DNA of 64,000 nucleotides from Bradyrhizobium icense (GTDB taxonomy: Bacteria; Pseudomonadota; Alphaproteobacteria; Rhizobiales; Xanthobacteraceae). Of the stretch, positions 36,273 through 45,231 are shown piece by piece. Made by a program: the position numbers and the translations under genes. A model generated the notes under the pieces. It had not been told where the DNA came from and searched no databases. It saw only the letters and a list, made by a program, of their open reading frames with translations. Positions within the stretch are counted from its first letter, which is position 1, and the number at the start of each line of letters is the position of its first letter. The stretch is from NCBI RefSeq assembly GCF_001693385.1, contig NZ_CP016428.1, positions 7,068,001-7,132,000 on the forward strand. Reading direction: 5' to 3'.

Positions 36273-37034
36273 TCAGAAGGAAGCAACCGAGCCGCGAACC
36301 AGCAGCAGCCAGCTTCCGTAGAGGATGTAATAGCCGGCCACCGTCGTGATCAGCCGGTTCGCCCAGGTGCGAAACTGCGCGTCGCTCATCGCTTCCAGGA
36401 TGCGCCGCGCCAGCGTGGTGCCGAGCATCGAGGCCGCGACCGCAACCGCAGCCAGCACCGGATCAAGCGTCGCCGCCTGATCGACGATGCCGCCGAAATA
36501 AATGAGCTTTGTGAGGTGGCTCGCGACCTGACAGGTTGCCTTCGTTGCCACCACCTCGCGGCGGCCGAAATTGCCGCCGAGAAAGAACGTATCCATCAGC
36601 GGGCCGGAGACGCCGGTCATCAGCATCAGGCCCATGCAGATGAAGCCGTAGAACGAGCCCTGCCAGATGCTGTCCGGATTGGGCTTGAGGTTCTTCGGCA
36701 TCAGCCGCGCCATGAACGGCGTGGCCCCGAGCAACAGCAAAGCAATCGGCTTGTCCGGCACGTAGCGGGTCAGCGACCAGACGCCGAGCGCGAGCGCGCA
36801 GCCGATCAGATAGACGAACACGGGCCGCCAGCGGATATGCGCCCGCCACAGAAAGGCGCGCCAGCCGTTGGAGGCCATCTGCGTGATCGCGTGCAGCACC
36901 ATGGCGGTGGGCAGCGGCATCAGCATCAACAGTACGCCGATCAGGATCATCCCGCCGGCCATGCCGAACAGCCCCGACAGGAAGGCTGTCGCGACCATCA
37001 ACGCACCGAGGGCTGCGATCATCAGCGGCGTCAT
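36273..37034 (-). CDS. TauE/SafE-family anion permease
   Basis: A 253-residue membrane protein with seven to eight helices. FLSGLFGMAGGMILIGVLLM is the conserved first repeat. MLMTGVSGPLMDTFFLGGNF, with KATCQVASHLTKLIYFGG, is the second. Family members export or import sulfite, sulfonates and other organic anions; the substrate here is not predictable. AAGGAGG lies 9 bases before the ATG at 37034. It is divergent from a LysR gene 90 bases away, which may control it, and is followed by a small gene in the same operon. Confidence 0.9.
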   Translation of the reverse strand: MTPLMIAALGALMVATAFLSGLFGMAGGMILIGVLLMLMPLPTAMVLHAITQMASNGWRAFLWRAHIRWRPVFVYLIGCALALGVWSLTRYVPDKPIALLLLGATPFMARLMPKNLKPNPDSIWQGSFYGFICMGLMLMTGVSGPLMDTFFLGGNFGRREVVATKATCQVASHLTKLIYFGGIVDQAATLDPVLAAVAVAASMLGTTLARRILEAMSDAQFRTWANRLITTVAGYYILYGSWLLLVRGSVASF

Positions 37035-37124
37035 TGGGAAACCTCCTTCTTCCCTTGTGCCTCGCTTGTCGCGCCTGCGCAAACTGAGTTATCTTGCACT
37101 GGCATCAGTTTTCCTGAGGGTTAA

Positions 37125-38030
37125 GTGCGGCGGCTGCTCTTTCTCAACGGCATCAAGGCGTTCGAAGCCGCGGCGCGCACCGGCAGCTTTGCGGCGGCCG
37201 GCGCCGAGCTCAACGTATCGGCGGCTGCCGTCAGCCGGATGGTGCATCTGTTGGAAGAGCGGCTGGGGGTTGCGCTGTTCGAGCGCAAGGCCAACCGCCT
37301 CGTCACCACCGCCGCCGGGCGCGCCTACCAGAACGGGCTGACACCGATCTTCGATGCGCTGGCGAGCCTGACCGCACAGGTGACCGCACCCTCGAGCGTG
37401 CGCGTGCTGACCATCGGCGTCGGGCCGACCTTTGCGATGAAGTGGCTGATCCCGCGGCTGGCGGACTTCCGCAAGGAAGACCCCGACATCGACGTCCGCA
37501 TCACCACCGGCGGCGCTGCGGTGCCGTTCGGCGAGGACTGGAGCTGCGGCATCAAGCTCGGCGGCGGCGAATGGTCCGGCCTGATCGCCGAGCCGTTATT
37601 TGCCGCGGATCTGCTTCCGGTTTGCGCGCCGCGCCTTGCCAACGCGCTCAAACGTCCCGGCGACCTGAAGGGCCCGGCGCTGCTGCGCGTGGCGCATTCG
37701 CCCGACGACTGGCCGTCATGGCTCGAAGCGGCCGGCACCGCCCGCATCAGCGCCCGCGGGCCGGAGTTCGAATTTTACGGCCAGGCGCTGCAGGCCGCGG
37801 TTGACGGCCTCGGCATCGCCATGGGCATCCGGCCCTATATCGACGACGACCTCGCCGCCGGCCGGCTGGTCGCGCCGTTTGCGTTAAGTGTGCCGAAAGG
37901 CATGCGCTGGTATCTGGTCTATCGCGGCTTCAGCACCGCCCAGCGCGATTTCGCCGCGTTCCGGCGCTGGATCATTCGCGCGGCAGCCGAGCCCGCCGCG
38001 CGCCGCAGGGGCCATAGACATGCCGGATGA
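37125..38030 (+). CDS. LysR-family transcriptional regulator (GcvA-like)
   Basis: A 301-residue regulator. The winged HTH is FLNGIKAFEAAARTGSFAAA, NVSAAAVSRMVHLLEERLGV and ALFERKANRLVTTAAGRAYQ. The effector domain begins VRVLTIGVGPTFAMKWLIPR, as in the GcvA/AmpR branch, and DIDVRITTGGAAVPFGEDWS follows. It starts at a GTG (37125). The divergent TauE-type permease is the obvious candidate target. The end overlaps the monooxygenase start by 11 bases, so the regulator and enzyme are one operon. Confidence 0.92.
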   Translation: MRRLLFLNGIKAFEAAARTGSFAAAGAELNVSAAAVSRMVHLLEERLGVALFERKANRLVTTAAGRAYQNGLTPIFDALASLTAQVTAPSSVRVLTIGVGPTFAMKWLIPRLADFRKEDPDIDVRITTGGAAVPFGEDWSCGIKLGGGEWSGLIAEPLFAADLLPVCAPRLANALKRPGDLKGPALLRVAHSPDDWPSWLEAAGTARISARGPEFEFYGQALQAAVDGLGIAMGIRPYIDDDLAAGRLVAPFALSVPKGMRWYLVYRGFSTAQRDFAAFRRWIIRAAAEPAARRRGHRHAG

Positions 38031-39240
38031 GAAGATCGAAACGCTGGTGATCGGCGGCGGCCAGGCCGGCCTCGTGATGAGCCACCGCCTCAAGCAGCGC
38101 GGACTGTCGCATCTGGTGCTCGAGCGCCACCGGATCGCCGAGCGCTGGCGCAGTGAACGCTGGGACGGATTGAAATTCCAGTTTCCGAACTGGTCGGTGC
38201 GGCTGCCGGAGTTTCCGTTTCCGCACAGCGATCCCGATGGGTTTTCGGACACGTCCACCATCATCAAATTCATCGAGGCCTATGCGGATTTCGTCGCGCC
38301 GCCGATCCGCTGCGGCGTCGCGGTGACGCGGCTGGCGCAGCGCGACGGCGGACGCTTCATCGCCGAGACCACGGACGGCACGATCGAAGCCGACAATGTC
38401 GTGGTCGCCACCGGCCCCTATCAGCGCAACGTCATCCCGGACCTGTTGCGTGATCACCCGGTATTTCAGGTGTGTGCCGCCGACTACAAGAATCCCGAAC
38501 AGCTTCCGCCCGGTGCGGTGCTGGTGGCCGGCGCCGGTGCGTCCGGCGCGCAGATCGCCGAGGAATTAATTGAGGGCGGCCGACGCGTCTATCTCTCGGT
38601 CGGACGGCATCGCCGGCTGCCGCGCCGCTACCGCAGCCGCGACCTGATCTGGTGGCTGGCCGAGATGCAGTTCGACCAGATCACGCCGGAGGAGCGGGGG
38701 CCCGCGCGGCTCGGCCCGGTGATCTCGGGTGCCTATGGCGGCCGCAACATCGATTTCCGCGACTTCGCCGCCCGCGGCGTGATCTTGCTCGGACGTCTCG
38801 ACGGCGCACATGACGGCGTGCTCGACATCGCGCCGGGCCTTGACAAAAGCCTTGGCGACGGCGACATCGCCTTCACCACCTTCCTCGATACCGTCGATGA
38901 ATATGTGAAACGGCGCCGCCTGGACTTGCCGGAAGAACCCGGCGCGCGCGCCACGCTTCCCGACCCTCCTTGCGTCACCGCGCCGCTCACGCGCCTCGAC
39001 CTCGCCATGGAAGGCATCTCCTCGATCGTCTGGGCCACCGGCTACGGCGTCGATTTCGGCTGGATCGATATCCCGGTCCTCGACGCCCGCGGCGAAGCGG
39101 TTCACCGCAACGGCATCTCAGCCGTATCGGGCCTGTACTTCCTCGGCCTGCAATGGCTGTCGAAGATGAACTCTTCGTTTCTGTCCGGCGTCGGCGACGA
39201 TGCCGTGGTGCTCGCGGATCATATTGCTTCCCGACGCTGA
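38020..39240 (+). CDS. flavin-containing monooxygenase-like oxidoreductase
   Basis: A 406-residue FAD/NAD(P)-dependent enzyme. The FAD motif is TLVIGGGQAGLVMSHRLKQR, followed by LVLERHRIAERWRSERWDGL. The NADPH motif is VLVAGAGASGAQIAEELIEG, with VYLSVGRHRRLPRRYRSRDL. SSIVWATGYGVDFGWIDIPV is the conserved FMO/ATG motif, and LYFLGLQWLSKMNSSFLSGV leads into the end. It probably hydroxylates N, S or C centres with molecular oxygen; the substrate is unknown. It is translated with the overlapping LysR gene. The permease across the promoter may supply its substrate, which is inference. Confidence 0.88.
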   Translation: MPDEKIETLVIGGGQAGLVMSHRLKQRGLSHLVLERHRIAERWRSERWDGLKFQFPNWSVRLPEFPFPHSDPDGFSDTSTIIKFIEAYADFVAPPIRCGVAVTRLAQRDGGRFIAETTDGTIEADNVVVATGPYQRNVIPDLLRDHPVFQVCAADYKNPEQLPPGAVLVAGAGASGAQIAEELIEGGRRVYLSVGRHRRLPRRYRSRDLIWWLAEMQFDQITPEERGPARLGPVISGAYGGRNIDFRDFAARGVILLGRLDGAHDGVLDIAPGLDKSLGDGDIAFTTFLDTVDEYVKRRRLDLPEEPGARATLPDPPCVTAPLTRLDLAMEGISSIVWATGYGVDFGWIDIPVLDARGEAVHRNGISAVSGLYFLGLQWLSKMNSSFLSGVGDDAVVLADHIASRR

Positions 39241-39521
39241 GCACTCGTGTCGCGGACGCGGTGCAGCGTGAAACGCTGCTCCACGGAGCCGGGACCCACG
39301 ACTCTCGCCCGAACCGATGGACCCCGGAACAGCAGCGCATCACGCCGCAAGGCATAGCGCGTCGAAGACGCGCGTGAACGCGCTGTTGGCGCTGCGCAGC
39401 ATCCGGGGAACGCCGACCGGGACGACGCCACCGAAAAACTCCGCGACATGTGAACCCCTTCACATCTGCCTCCGCTGCGCCGTGCTCTGCTCGCGCCATG
39501 CGCAATTCCGGGGGACGCGCC

Positions 39522-39734
39522 ATGATCTACGGCGGCTTTGAAATTCAGTCGTTCGAAGCAGGGAGAGGGCTATGGCACGCCAGGATTCAACGGGCCGACC
39601 AGGAGCCGGTGGTGATCGATGGCATGGCGTTTCCGACGCTCGAGGTCGGCTTCGCCTGGTCGGATCCGGAAGCGGCGATCGCGGATGCGAAAGCCCATAT
39701 CGATCGCTTCATGCCGCGGTTCACGAATCGGTAA
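39522..39734 (+). CDS. small protein of unknown function
   Basis: A 70-residue protein starting MIYGGFEIQSFEAGRGLWHA, then VIDGMAFPTLEVGFAWSDPE and a helix AAIADAKAHIDRFMPRF. The beta-beta-alpha pattern with many aromatic residues looks like a small folded domain; no family recognised. GGGGGA lies 6 bases before the ATG at 39522. The zinc-ribbon gene starts 2 bases after its stop, so the two are cotranscribed. Confidence 0.68.
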   Translation: MIYGGFEIQSFEAGRGLWHARIQRADQEPVVIDGMAFPTLEVGFAWSDPEAAIADAKAHIDRFMPRFTNR

Positions 39735-39736
39735 GC

Positions 39737-39964
39737 GTGCCGGCCGGCCGAATCTCGATACCCGTTCCCGAACAGACCCTGCAGGCGACGCCGGTGTTGT
39801 CCACCTGCCCGGATTGCTCGGCCGCGCTGGCGGTCTTGCGTATCATCCCCGGCCGCGCCGGTGCCGAGTACTGGACCATGCGCTGCACGCGCTGCGGCGG
39901 GATTCATCTGGATATCGTCAAGGCGACGCCGGCCAGAGCGGATAATGGCGATCTTCACGTCTGA
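39737..39964 (+). CDS. small zinc-ribbon protein
   Basis: A 75-residue protein beginning at a GTG two bases after the previous stop. Two Cys pairs, TCPDCSAALAVLRI and MRCTRCGGIHLDIV, are 27-30 residues apart and fit a zinc ribbon. Function unknown; it could bind nucleic acid or protein. No strong ribosome binding site is visible, which fits reinitiation from the gene before it. The GTG start is inferred. Confidence 0.6.
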   Translation: MPAGRISIPVPEQTLQATPVLSTCPDCSAALAVLRIIPGRAGAEYWTMRCTRCGGIHLDIVKATPARADNGDLHV

Positions 39965-40080
39965 GGCGCACGACGGTTCCCAATTGCGGTCTTGCTGACA
40001 TCTGCTGACAGGCGGAAGCGCGCGCTTTCGCGCGGCCATTTGCCCTTTTCTCACCGGCTGACTCGTCCCATATTCGCCGC

Positions 40081-43041
40081 ATGGCGAAGAAACCGGACGC
40101 TCCCAAAAAATCAGGCAAAACCCCGAGATCCAAGGCGCACCGGCCCGAAGTGCAACCAATCGGACCGGCGCTGGCGGAACTGCTCAATCCCGCCATCAAC
40201 CGCGGCGATGCCGGCACGGGTTCAGGCACTGGCCTGCAGCCTCCGCCCGACAATTCCTGGGATCGCCGCGCCGGCGGCGAGGCGGCGGCGCATCGCGCTC
40301 GCGCTTCGACAAAGGGGACGGGCGATGACCTCGCAACACGCGATGCCGGACGCGGCCTCGACGAAGCCCCCCAAGCCAACTACGGCACCGCGGCCACCAT
40401 CCCCACGCTCGACCCCGAACTCGCGCGCCAACTCGGCCTGCCGACCGCCGAAGACGACGAGGATGCCCTCGCTCGCCCGCCGCGCAACAAGATGGAAGCG
40501 CTCGGCGTCAAAGCGACTGCCGATGCGCTGGAAAGCTTGATCCGCGACGGCCGCCCCGAATTTCGCGGCGATAACGGCCAGCTCAAAGTCTGGACGCCGC
40601 ACCGGCCGCCGCGCCCGGAGAAATCCGAAGGCGGCGTGCGCTTCGAGATCAAGTCCGAATACCAGCCGAAGGGCGACCAGCCGACCGCGATCGCCGAACT
40701 GGTCGAAGGCGTCAACCGCAACGACCGCACCCAGGTGCTGCTCGGCGTCACCGGCTCCGGAAAAACCTACACCATGGCCAAGGTGATCGAGGCGACGCAG
40801 CGCCCGGCCCTGATCCTTGCGCCGAACAAGACGCTCGCCGCCCAGCTCTATGGCGAGTTCAAGAACTTCTTCCCCGACAATGCGGTGGAGTATTTCGTCT
40901 CCTACTACGACTACTACCAGCCTGAGGCCTACGTCCCGCGCACCGACACCTACATCGAAAAGGATTCTTCCATCAACGAGCAGATCGACCGCATGCGCCA
41001 CTCGGCGACGCGCGCGCTCTTGGAGCGCGACGACGTCATCATCGTGGCCTCCGTGTCCTGCATCTACGGTATCGGTTCGGTCGAGACCTACACCGCGATG
41101 ACCTTTGCGCTGAAGAAGGGCGAACGCATCGACCAGCGGCAGTTGATCGCCGACCTCGTGGCGCTGCAGTACAAGCGCACGCAGGCCGATTTCACCCGCG
41201 GCACGTTTCGCGTCCGCGGCGACGTCATCGACATTTTCCCGGCGCACTATGAGGACCGCGCCTGGCGCGTGAACCTGTTCGGCGACACCGTGGAAAACAT
41301 CGAGGAGTTCGATCCGCTCACCGGCCACAAGCAGGACGATCTCGAATTCATCAAGATCTACGCCAACTCGCACTATGTGACGCCGCGGCCGACGCTGGTG
41401 CAGGCGATCAAGTCGATCAAGTCCGAGCTGAAGCTGCGGCTCGACGAACTCAACAACCAGGGCCGCCTGTTGGAAGCGCAGCGGCTGGAGCAGCGCACCA
41501 CCTTCGACCTCGAAATGATGGAGGCGACGGGAAGCTGCGCCGGCATCGAAAACTATTCGCGCTACCTCACCGGACGCCGCCCCGGCGAGCCGCCGCCGAC
41601 GCTGTTCGAATACGTGCCCGACAACGCGCTTGTTTTCGCCGACGAAAGCCACGTCACCGTGCCGCAGATCGGCGGCATGTTCCGCGGCGATTTTCGGCGC
41701 AAGGCGACCTTGGCCGAGTATGGCTTCCGCCTGCCCTCCTGCATGGACAACCGCCCGCTGCGGTTCGAGGAGTGGGACATGATGCGCCCGCAATCGGTCG
41801 CGGTGTCGGCGACGCCCGGCGGCTGGGAGCTGAACGAAAGCGGCGGTGTGTTCGTCGAGCAGGTGATCCGCCCGACCGGCCTGATCGATCCGCCGGTCCA
41901 CATTCGCCCCGCGCGCACCCAGGTCGACGATCTCGTAGGCGAGGTCCGCGCGACCGCTGCCGCGGGCTATCGCTCGCTGATCACGGTACTGACGAAGCGC
42001 ATGGCGGAAGACCTCACCGAATATTTGCACGAGCAGGGCATTCGCGTCCGCTACATGCACTCGGATATCGACACCATCGAACGCATCGAGATCATCCGGG
42101 ATCTTCGCCTCGGCGCGTTCGACGCGCTGGTCGGCATCAACCTCTTGCGCGAGGGCCTCGACATTCCCGAATGCGCGCTGGTCGCGATCCTCGACGCCGA
42201 CAAGGAAGGCTTTCTGCGCAGCGAGACCTCGCTGATCCAGACCATCGGCCGCGCCGCGCGCAACGTCGACGGCAAGGTGATCCTCTACGCCGACCAGATG
42301 ACCGGCTCGATGGAGCGCGCGATTGCGGAGACCAACCGCCGCCGCGAAAAGCAGGTCGAATACAACACGGCCAACGGCATCACGCCGGAGAGCGTGAAGA
42401 AATCGATCGGCGACATCCTCAACTCCGTCTACGAGCGCGACCACGTGCTGGTCGAGATCGGCGACGGCGGCATGGCCGACGACGTCATCTCGATCGGCCA
42501 CAATTTCGAGGCCGTGCTCAACGACCTCGAAACAAGGATGCGCGAAGCCGCCGCCGATCTGAACTTCGAGGAAGCCGCCAGACTCCGCGACGAAGTCAAA
42601 CGCCTCCGCGCCACGGAGATGGCGGTGGTCGATGATCCCACCGCCAAACAACGCGCCGTGCAAGGCAAGGCCGGCGCGTATGCCGGCACCAAGAAATACG
42701 GCGAGGCGGCCAACTTGCCGACATCCGCGATGAAGAAGCGCCGCGCCTCTTCACCCTCCCCTGGAGGGGGAGGGTCGACCGCCGCAGGCGGTCGGGGCGG
42801 GGTGAGCCGCAGCGGCGGTCCCTCCACCTCCAAAGTCCACAAACCCCACCTCGACGAAATGCACGGCCCCGAATCCCTGCCCTACCGCCCCGGCGGCGCC
42901 AAACCGCGCAAGCCCGCGATCGGCAGCGGCAGCAAAATCTTCCAGCCGACCGACTCGCGACAATCAGGGCCGGAGTTCGGGCCGGCGCCGCGATCGAGCG
43001 GCGGCGCGCCGGGGCATCGGGGCGGGTGGAAGAAGAGGTAG
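40081..43041 (+). CDS. uvrB: excinuclease ABC subunit B
   Basis: The damage-verifying helicase of nucleotide excision repair, which loads DNA from UvrA and recruits UvrC. At 986 residues it is ~300 longer than E. coli UvrB: ~190 extra at the N-terminus (disordered, Pro/Ala/Lys-rich) and ~130 at the C-terminus. Walker [11 protein letters not shown] lies near residue 222, the beta-hairpin [20 protein letters not shown] follows, [19 protein letters not shown] is near 519, then [20 protein letters not shown] and [20 protein letters not shown]. The UVR domain ([20 protein letters not shown]) is near residue 820. Residues ~890-909 are encoded by an intergenic palindromic repeat. Confidence 0.96.
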   Translation: MAKKPDAPKKSGKTPRSKAHRPEVQPIGPALAELLNPAINRGDAGTGSGTGLQPPPDNSWDRRAGGEAAAHRARASTKGTGDDLATRDAGRGLDEAPQANYGTAATIPTLDPELARQLGLPTAEDDEDALARPPRNKMEALGVKATADALESLIRDGRPEFRGDNGQLKVWTPHRPPRPEKSEGGVRFEIKSEYQPKGDQPTAIAELVEGVNRNDRTQVLLGVTGSGKTYTMAKVIEATQRPALILAPNKTLAAQLYGEFKNFFPDNAVEYFVSYYDYYQPEAYVPRTDTYIEKDSSINEQIDRMRHSATRALLERDDVIIVASVSCIYGIGSVETYTAMTFALKKGERIDQRQLIADLVALQYKRTQADFTRGTFRVRGDVIDIFPAHYEDRAWRVNLFGDTVENIEEFDPLTGHKQDDLEFIKIYANSHYVTPRPTLVQAIKSIKSELKLRLDELNNQGRLLEAQRLEQRTTFDLEMMEATGSCAGIENYSRYLTGRRPGEPPPTLFEYVPDNALVFADESHVTVPQIGGMFRGDFRRKATLAEYGFRLPSCMDNRPLRFEEWDMMRPQSVAVSATPGGWELNESGGVFVEQVIRPTGLIDPPVHIRPARTQVDDLVGEVRATAAAGYRSLITVLTKRMAEDLTEYLHEQGIRVRYMHSDIDTIERIEIIRDLRLGAFDALVGINLLREGLDIPECALVAILDADKEGFLRSETSLIQTIGRAARNVDGKVILYADQMTGSMERAIAETNRRREKQVEYNTANGITPESVKKSIGDILNSVYERDHVLVEIGDGGMADDVISIGHNFEAVLNDLETRMREAAADLNFEEAARLRDEVKRLRATEMAVVDDPTAKQRAVQGKAGAYAGTKKYGEAANLPTSAMKKRRASSPSPGGGGSTAAGGRGGVSRSGGPSTSKVHKPHLDEMHGPESLPYRPGGAKPRKPAIGSGSKIFQPTDSRQSGPEFGPAPRSSGGAPGHRGGWKKR
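42750..42805. repeat. half copy of the palindromic element, inside uvrB
   Basis: TTCACCCTCCCCTGGAGGGG, GAGGGTCGACCGCCGCAGGC, then GGTCGGGGCGGGGTGAG. It matches the left arm of the elements at 3193 and 53563. In the uvrB frame it reads [20 protein letters not shown] with no stop. Confidence 0.85.
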
Positions 43042-43083
43042 GATTCGCCGTGCCAGCTCTTGGATGAGCCTGCTGCAACTAAC

Positions 43084-43141
43084 CGTCATTGCGAGCCTAG
43101 CGAAGCGATCCAGCTTCTTGGCTCTGGATTGCTTCGTCGCG
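43084..43141. repeat. half copy of the CGTCATTGCGAG repeat fused to the DpnI relic
   Basis: CGTCATTGCGAGCCTAGCGA and AGCGATCCAGCTTC...GGATTGCTTCGTCGC. The usual right end (CGCTCGCAATGACG) is missing; instead the sequence runs within ~30 bases into the truncated endonuclease gene. Confidence 0.75.
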
Positions 43142-43170
43142 GAGCCAGCCATCGGGCGCGCATTCGCGCC

Positions 43171-43767
43171 TGCAAAGAGGAATTCGAACTCAAGAGCCAG
43201 AAAGGCAGGTTCGGAACGCGAGTCGTCGACGGCGCGTTCAAGACCAAGTGCGAACGTCTTGCCGCCAGCAATAATCCGAATCTGCTTCTGATGAATTACG
43301 ACCTCAAATCGCTTGCGGTCGTGAACCTGCTCATCGTGCCAAAGCACTTCTTCGTTCGTGAGATCATCGAGGAACGTAAGCCGTTGGCTTCCACCGCGCG
43401 ACGGGCCGGCTGGATCGGCTCCAACATCCTGCTCAGCCGAATTCCAGAGTCCGGAAAAATACACATCGTCCAGAACAGCGTCGTTCGCGCGAAAGAACTC
43501 GTTCTCGCCGATTGGCAGAAGACACTCTTCCTCAGAAATGAATCTCCGGAAACCCGCGGCTGGTTGCTGGACGTGATGAACTGCGTGGAATCGCTCGGCA
43601 AGCGAGACTTCACGCTTGACGAGGTCTACGCGTTCGAACGGCACCTCGGCGATCTCTATCCCGGCAACCAGAATGTCAGACCGAAGATTCGGCAACAGCT
43701 TCAATATTTGCGGGATCGCGGGTTTATTGAATTCGTTTCGCGCGGGAATTATCGTCTGCGGCAGTAG
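43171..43767 (+). pseudogene. DpnI-family methyl-directed restriction endonuclease, 5'-truncated
   Basis: DpnI cuts GATC only when the adenine is methylated. From residue ~59 of DpnI onward the match from memory is close: CKEEFELKSQKG, VDGAFKTKCERLAASNNPNL, KPLASTARRAGWIGSNILLS, LFLRNESPETRGWLLDVMNC and the C-terminal winged helix IRQQLQYLRDRGFIEFVSRG. The first ~58 residues, with the zinc knuckle and catalytic Asp53, are absent. Glu64 and Lys66 equivalents (ELK) remain, but the position of Asp53 is not acidic in the preceding readthrough. An ATG at 43060 would make a 235-residue chimera starting in repeat sequence. Probably catalytically dead; the DNA-binding winged helix is intact. Codon use is less GC-rich than neighbours, suggesting transfer. 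Confidence 0.85.
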
Positions 43768-43778
43768 GGAGGCTGGCC

Positions 43779-44054
43779 ATGGCGTGGCTTCTAAATCACT
43801 ACAAATGCGACCGTTGCAGACGCCGATGGGCTGATGAATGGTCCTGCATGTGCGACGACACCTGCCCGCATTGCGGCGCGCGAGATATGACGCCTTATGA
43901 AAGCGAGGAACTGACCACGCTGATTGAAGAAGAGGGCAAAGAGTTCGTCGTGTTGTGGTCGCCCGAAACGGCCGAGCACGACCCTGACTATCGTGAACTG
44001 GGCCGCTTTCCTACCCGTGAGAAGGCATTGGAGTTTCTGGCTGCCGACCAATGA
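43779..44054 (+). CDS. small zinc-finger protein
   Basis: A 91-residue protein. KCDRCRRRWADEWSCMCDDT and CPHCGARDMTP give three CxxC-type pairs, so one or two zinc sites, followed by an acidic region (EELTTLIEEEGKEFVVLW) and a short alpha/beta end (REKALEFLAADQ). It resembles rubredoxin-like small proteins of bradyrhizobia; role unknown. It starts 11 bases after the DpnI relic, but nothing else links them. Confidence 0.72.
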   Translation: MAWLLNHYKCDRCRRRWADEWSCMCDDTCPHCGARDMTPYESEELTTLIEEEGKEFVVLWSPETAEHDPDYRELGRFPTREKALEFLAADQ

Positions 44055-44060
44055 TGCTTT

Positions 44061-44159
44061 GTCATTCCGGGATGGTCCGAAGGACCAGACCCCAGATGCG
44101 CAACGCGCATCGGGGAATCTCGAGATTCCGGGTTCGAGCTTTGCTCGCCCCGGAATGAC
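44061..44159. repeat. CATTCCGGG palindromic element, copy 2
   Basis: GTCATTCCGGGATGGTCCGA at the left, CGCCCCGGAATGAC at the right; inside, CAGATGCGCAACGCGCATCG and GGAATCTCGAGATTCC are smaller palindromes. It fills the convergent gap between the zinc-finger gene and the membrane protein gene. Confidence 0.8.
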
Positions 44160-44169
44160 ACGCGGAAAC

Positions 44170-44538
44170 CTACCGCCCGCTCGCCACCGCCAGCACCGAC
44201 AGCATCATCACATTCGTCACCAGTTGCAGCGACACCGTCGGCTGCGCGCGCCATTGCGCGAGTTTGTCGGAAAACGACAGGCTGGCATCGAAGAACAGCG
44301 GCTCGTAGCTGTTCCTGAAAAACTTCGGAAATTTTGGCGCGAGCCAGGGCGTCAACAGGCCGTGGAAGATCGAGGCGGCGACTACGAACAGCACCGCGCC
44401 GCCGGCGATCGGATGATGCGAGAGCTTCAGCAGCAGCGCGGCGGCGGCGAAGGTCGGAAAGCCCTGGAAGATGGCGGTGAGCGCAAAGCCTTCGACGCGG
44501 TTCTGGAGGGATGATTTCGGGGCGGCGATGGCGATCAT
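44170..44538 (-). CDS. small membrane protein of unknown function
   Basis: A 122-residue protein with two clear helices (FALTAIFQGFPTFAAAALLL and HPIAGGAVLFVVAASIFHGL) and a third at the C-terminus (LQLVTNVMMLSVLAVASGR). A soluble loop of ~40 aromatic-rich residues (PKFPKFFRNSYEPLFFDASL) lies between. No family recognised. The start at 44538 is the only good ATG. Confidence 0.65.
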   Translation of the reverse strand: MIAIAAPKSSLQNRVEGFALTAIFQGFPTFAAAALLLKLSHHPIAGGAVLFVVAASIFHGLLTPWLAPKFPKFFRNSYEPLFFDASLSFSDKLAQWRAQPTVSLQLVTNVMMLSVLAVASGR

Positions 44539-45023
44539 GGCGGCGGCTCCGGAGAAAGTCCTCGGCGAGGACGGTCATGAGCGCCAGCCTGCCCAAACAC
44601 GGGCGGGATTGCCGTGACATGTGTCACGCTGAAGCGCTGGAGCGCGTGGCGAGGGCCCTCACCCGGCGCTTCGCGCCGACCTCCAAGAGCGAGCTTCGCT
44701 CGTTTCGACCTCGCAAGAGGCGGGGTGAGGTGACTTTCGGTGCGCTTCGCGCGCTCGCGAACGGGTGTTCCGGCGCACCTGCAGTCCGCCGTGTGCATTT
44801 TTGCGCACGACTGCGGTGTTTGGGCACCCGGCTTTCCCTCGGCTTTCCCTGCGCCCTCTTCGATTTCGAGGGCGAGCGAAACTGCAAATCTCGGGCGGAT
44901 GGCGCTGCGGGAGGTTTGGTGCTGTTTGAAATGCAGAGCGAGCGTGAGGCGCATTCGGTGTCGTCCCTGCGTTCGCACTGCGTTCGCAGGGACGACACCG
45001 AGAATGCCGCAGCACCGCTCCCC
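44539..45023. other. 485-base gap with a long perfect inverted repeat
   Basis: No gene on either strand; all open frames are Arg/Ser/Pro-rich and resemble repeat-derived false proteins familiar from bradyrhizobial annotation. At 44956-44971 and 44985-45000 lies a perfect 16-bp inverted repeat (CGGTGTCGTCCCTGCG) around 13 bases. The left part contains CCCTCACC-type repeat debris. Confidence 0.55.
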
Positions 45024-45203
45024 TCACCCCGACCGCCGGTGGCTGGTGTTCTGCGTCAGATTGCCGTGCCCGGCCTGTTCGCGGATGTTGTTCTTCTCGT
45101 CGTCGCGATGGCCCTTGGTGGTGTCGAGGGGCACGCGGGGCGCGCTACCGGGGCCCTTGGGGCTCTGATTGTCCCGGGGAATCGGAGGCGCGGTCTTTGT
45201 CAT
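45024..45203 (-). CDS. small hydrophilic protein (bradyrhizobial stress-type)
   Basis: A 59-residue, highly charged, probably disordered protein starting MTKTAPPIPRDNQSPKGPGS and containing DTTKGHRDDEKNNIREQAGH. It resembles small bradyrhizobial proteins of unknown role rich in Lys, Asn and Gln. GGAG lies 6 bases before the ATG at 45203. A candidate EcfG promoter is 29 bases upstream, so a role in stress survival is possible. Confidence 0.7.
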   Translation of the reverse strand: MTKTAPPIPRDNQSPKGPGSAPRVPLDTTKGHRDDEKNNIREQAGHGNLTQNTSHRRSG

Positions 45204-45231
45204 TATAGTCTCCGTCATCAACGGAAAGGAC

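Noticed and set aside
40222..42663. An 813-codon minus-strand open frame opposite uvrB
   Set aside because: It mirrors the uvrB codons (third-position GC), is Asp/Val/Arg/His-rich without domains, and uvrB is certain on the other strand.
43060..43170. The first 37 codons of the DpnI-like frame as a real N-terminus
   Set aside because: They translate the CGTCATTGCGAG repeat and bear no resemblance to the DpnI zinc knuckle; treated as readthrough.
44624..45027. Overlapping minus-strand frames that look like annotated hypothetical proteins
   Set aside because: Their Arg/Ser/Pro-rich text recurs as false proteins in bradyrhizobia and derives from repeat DNA.
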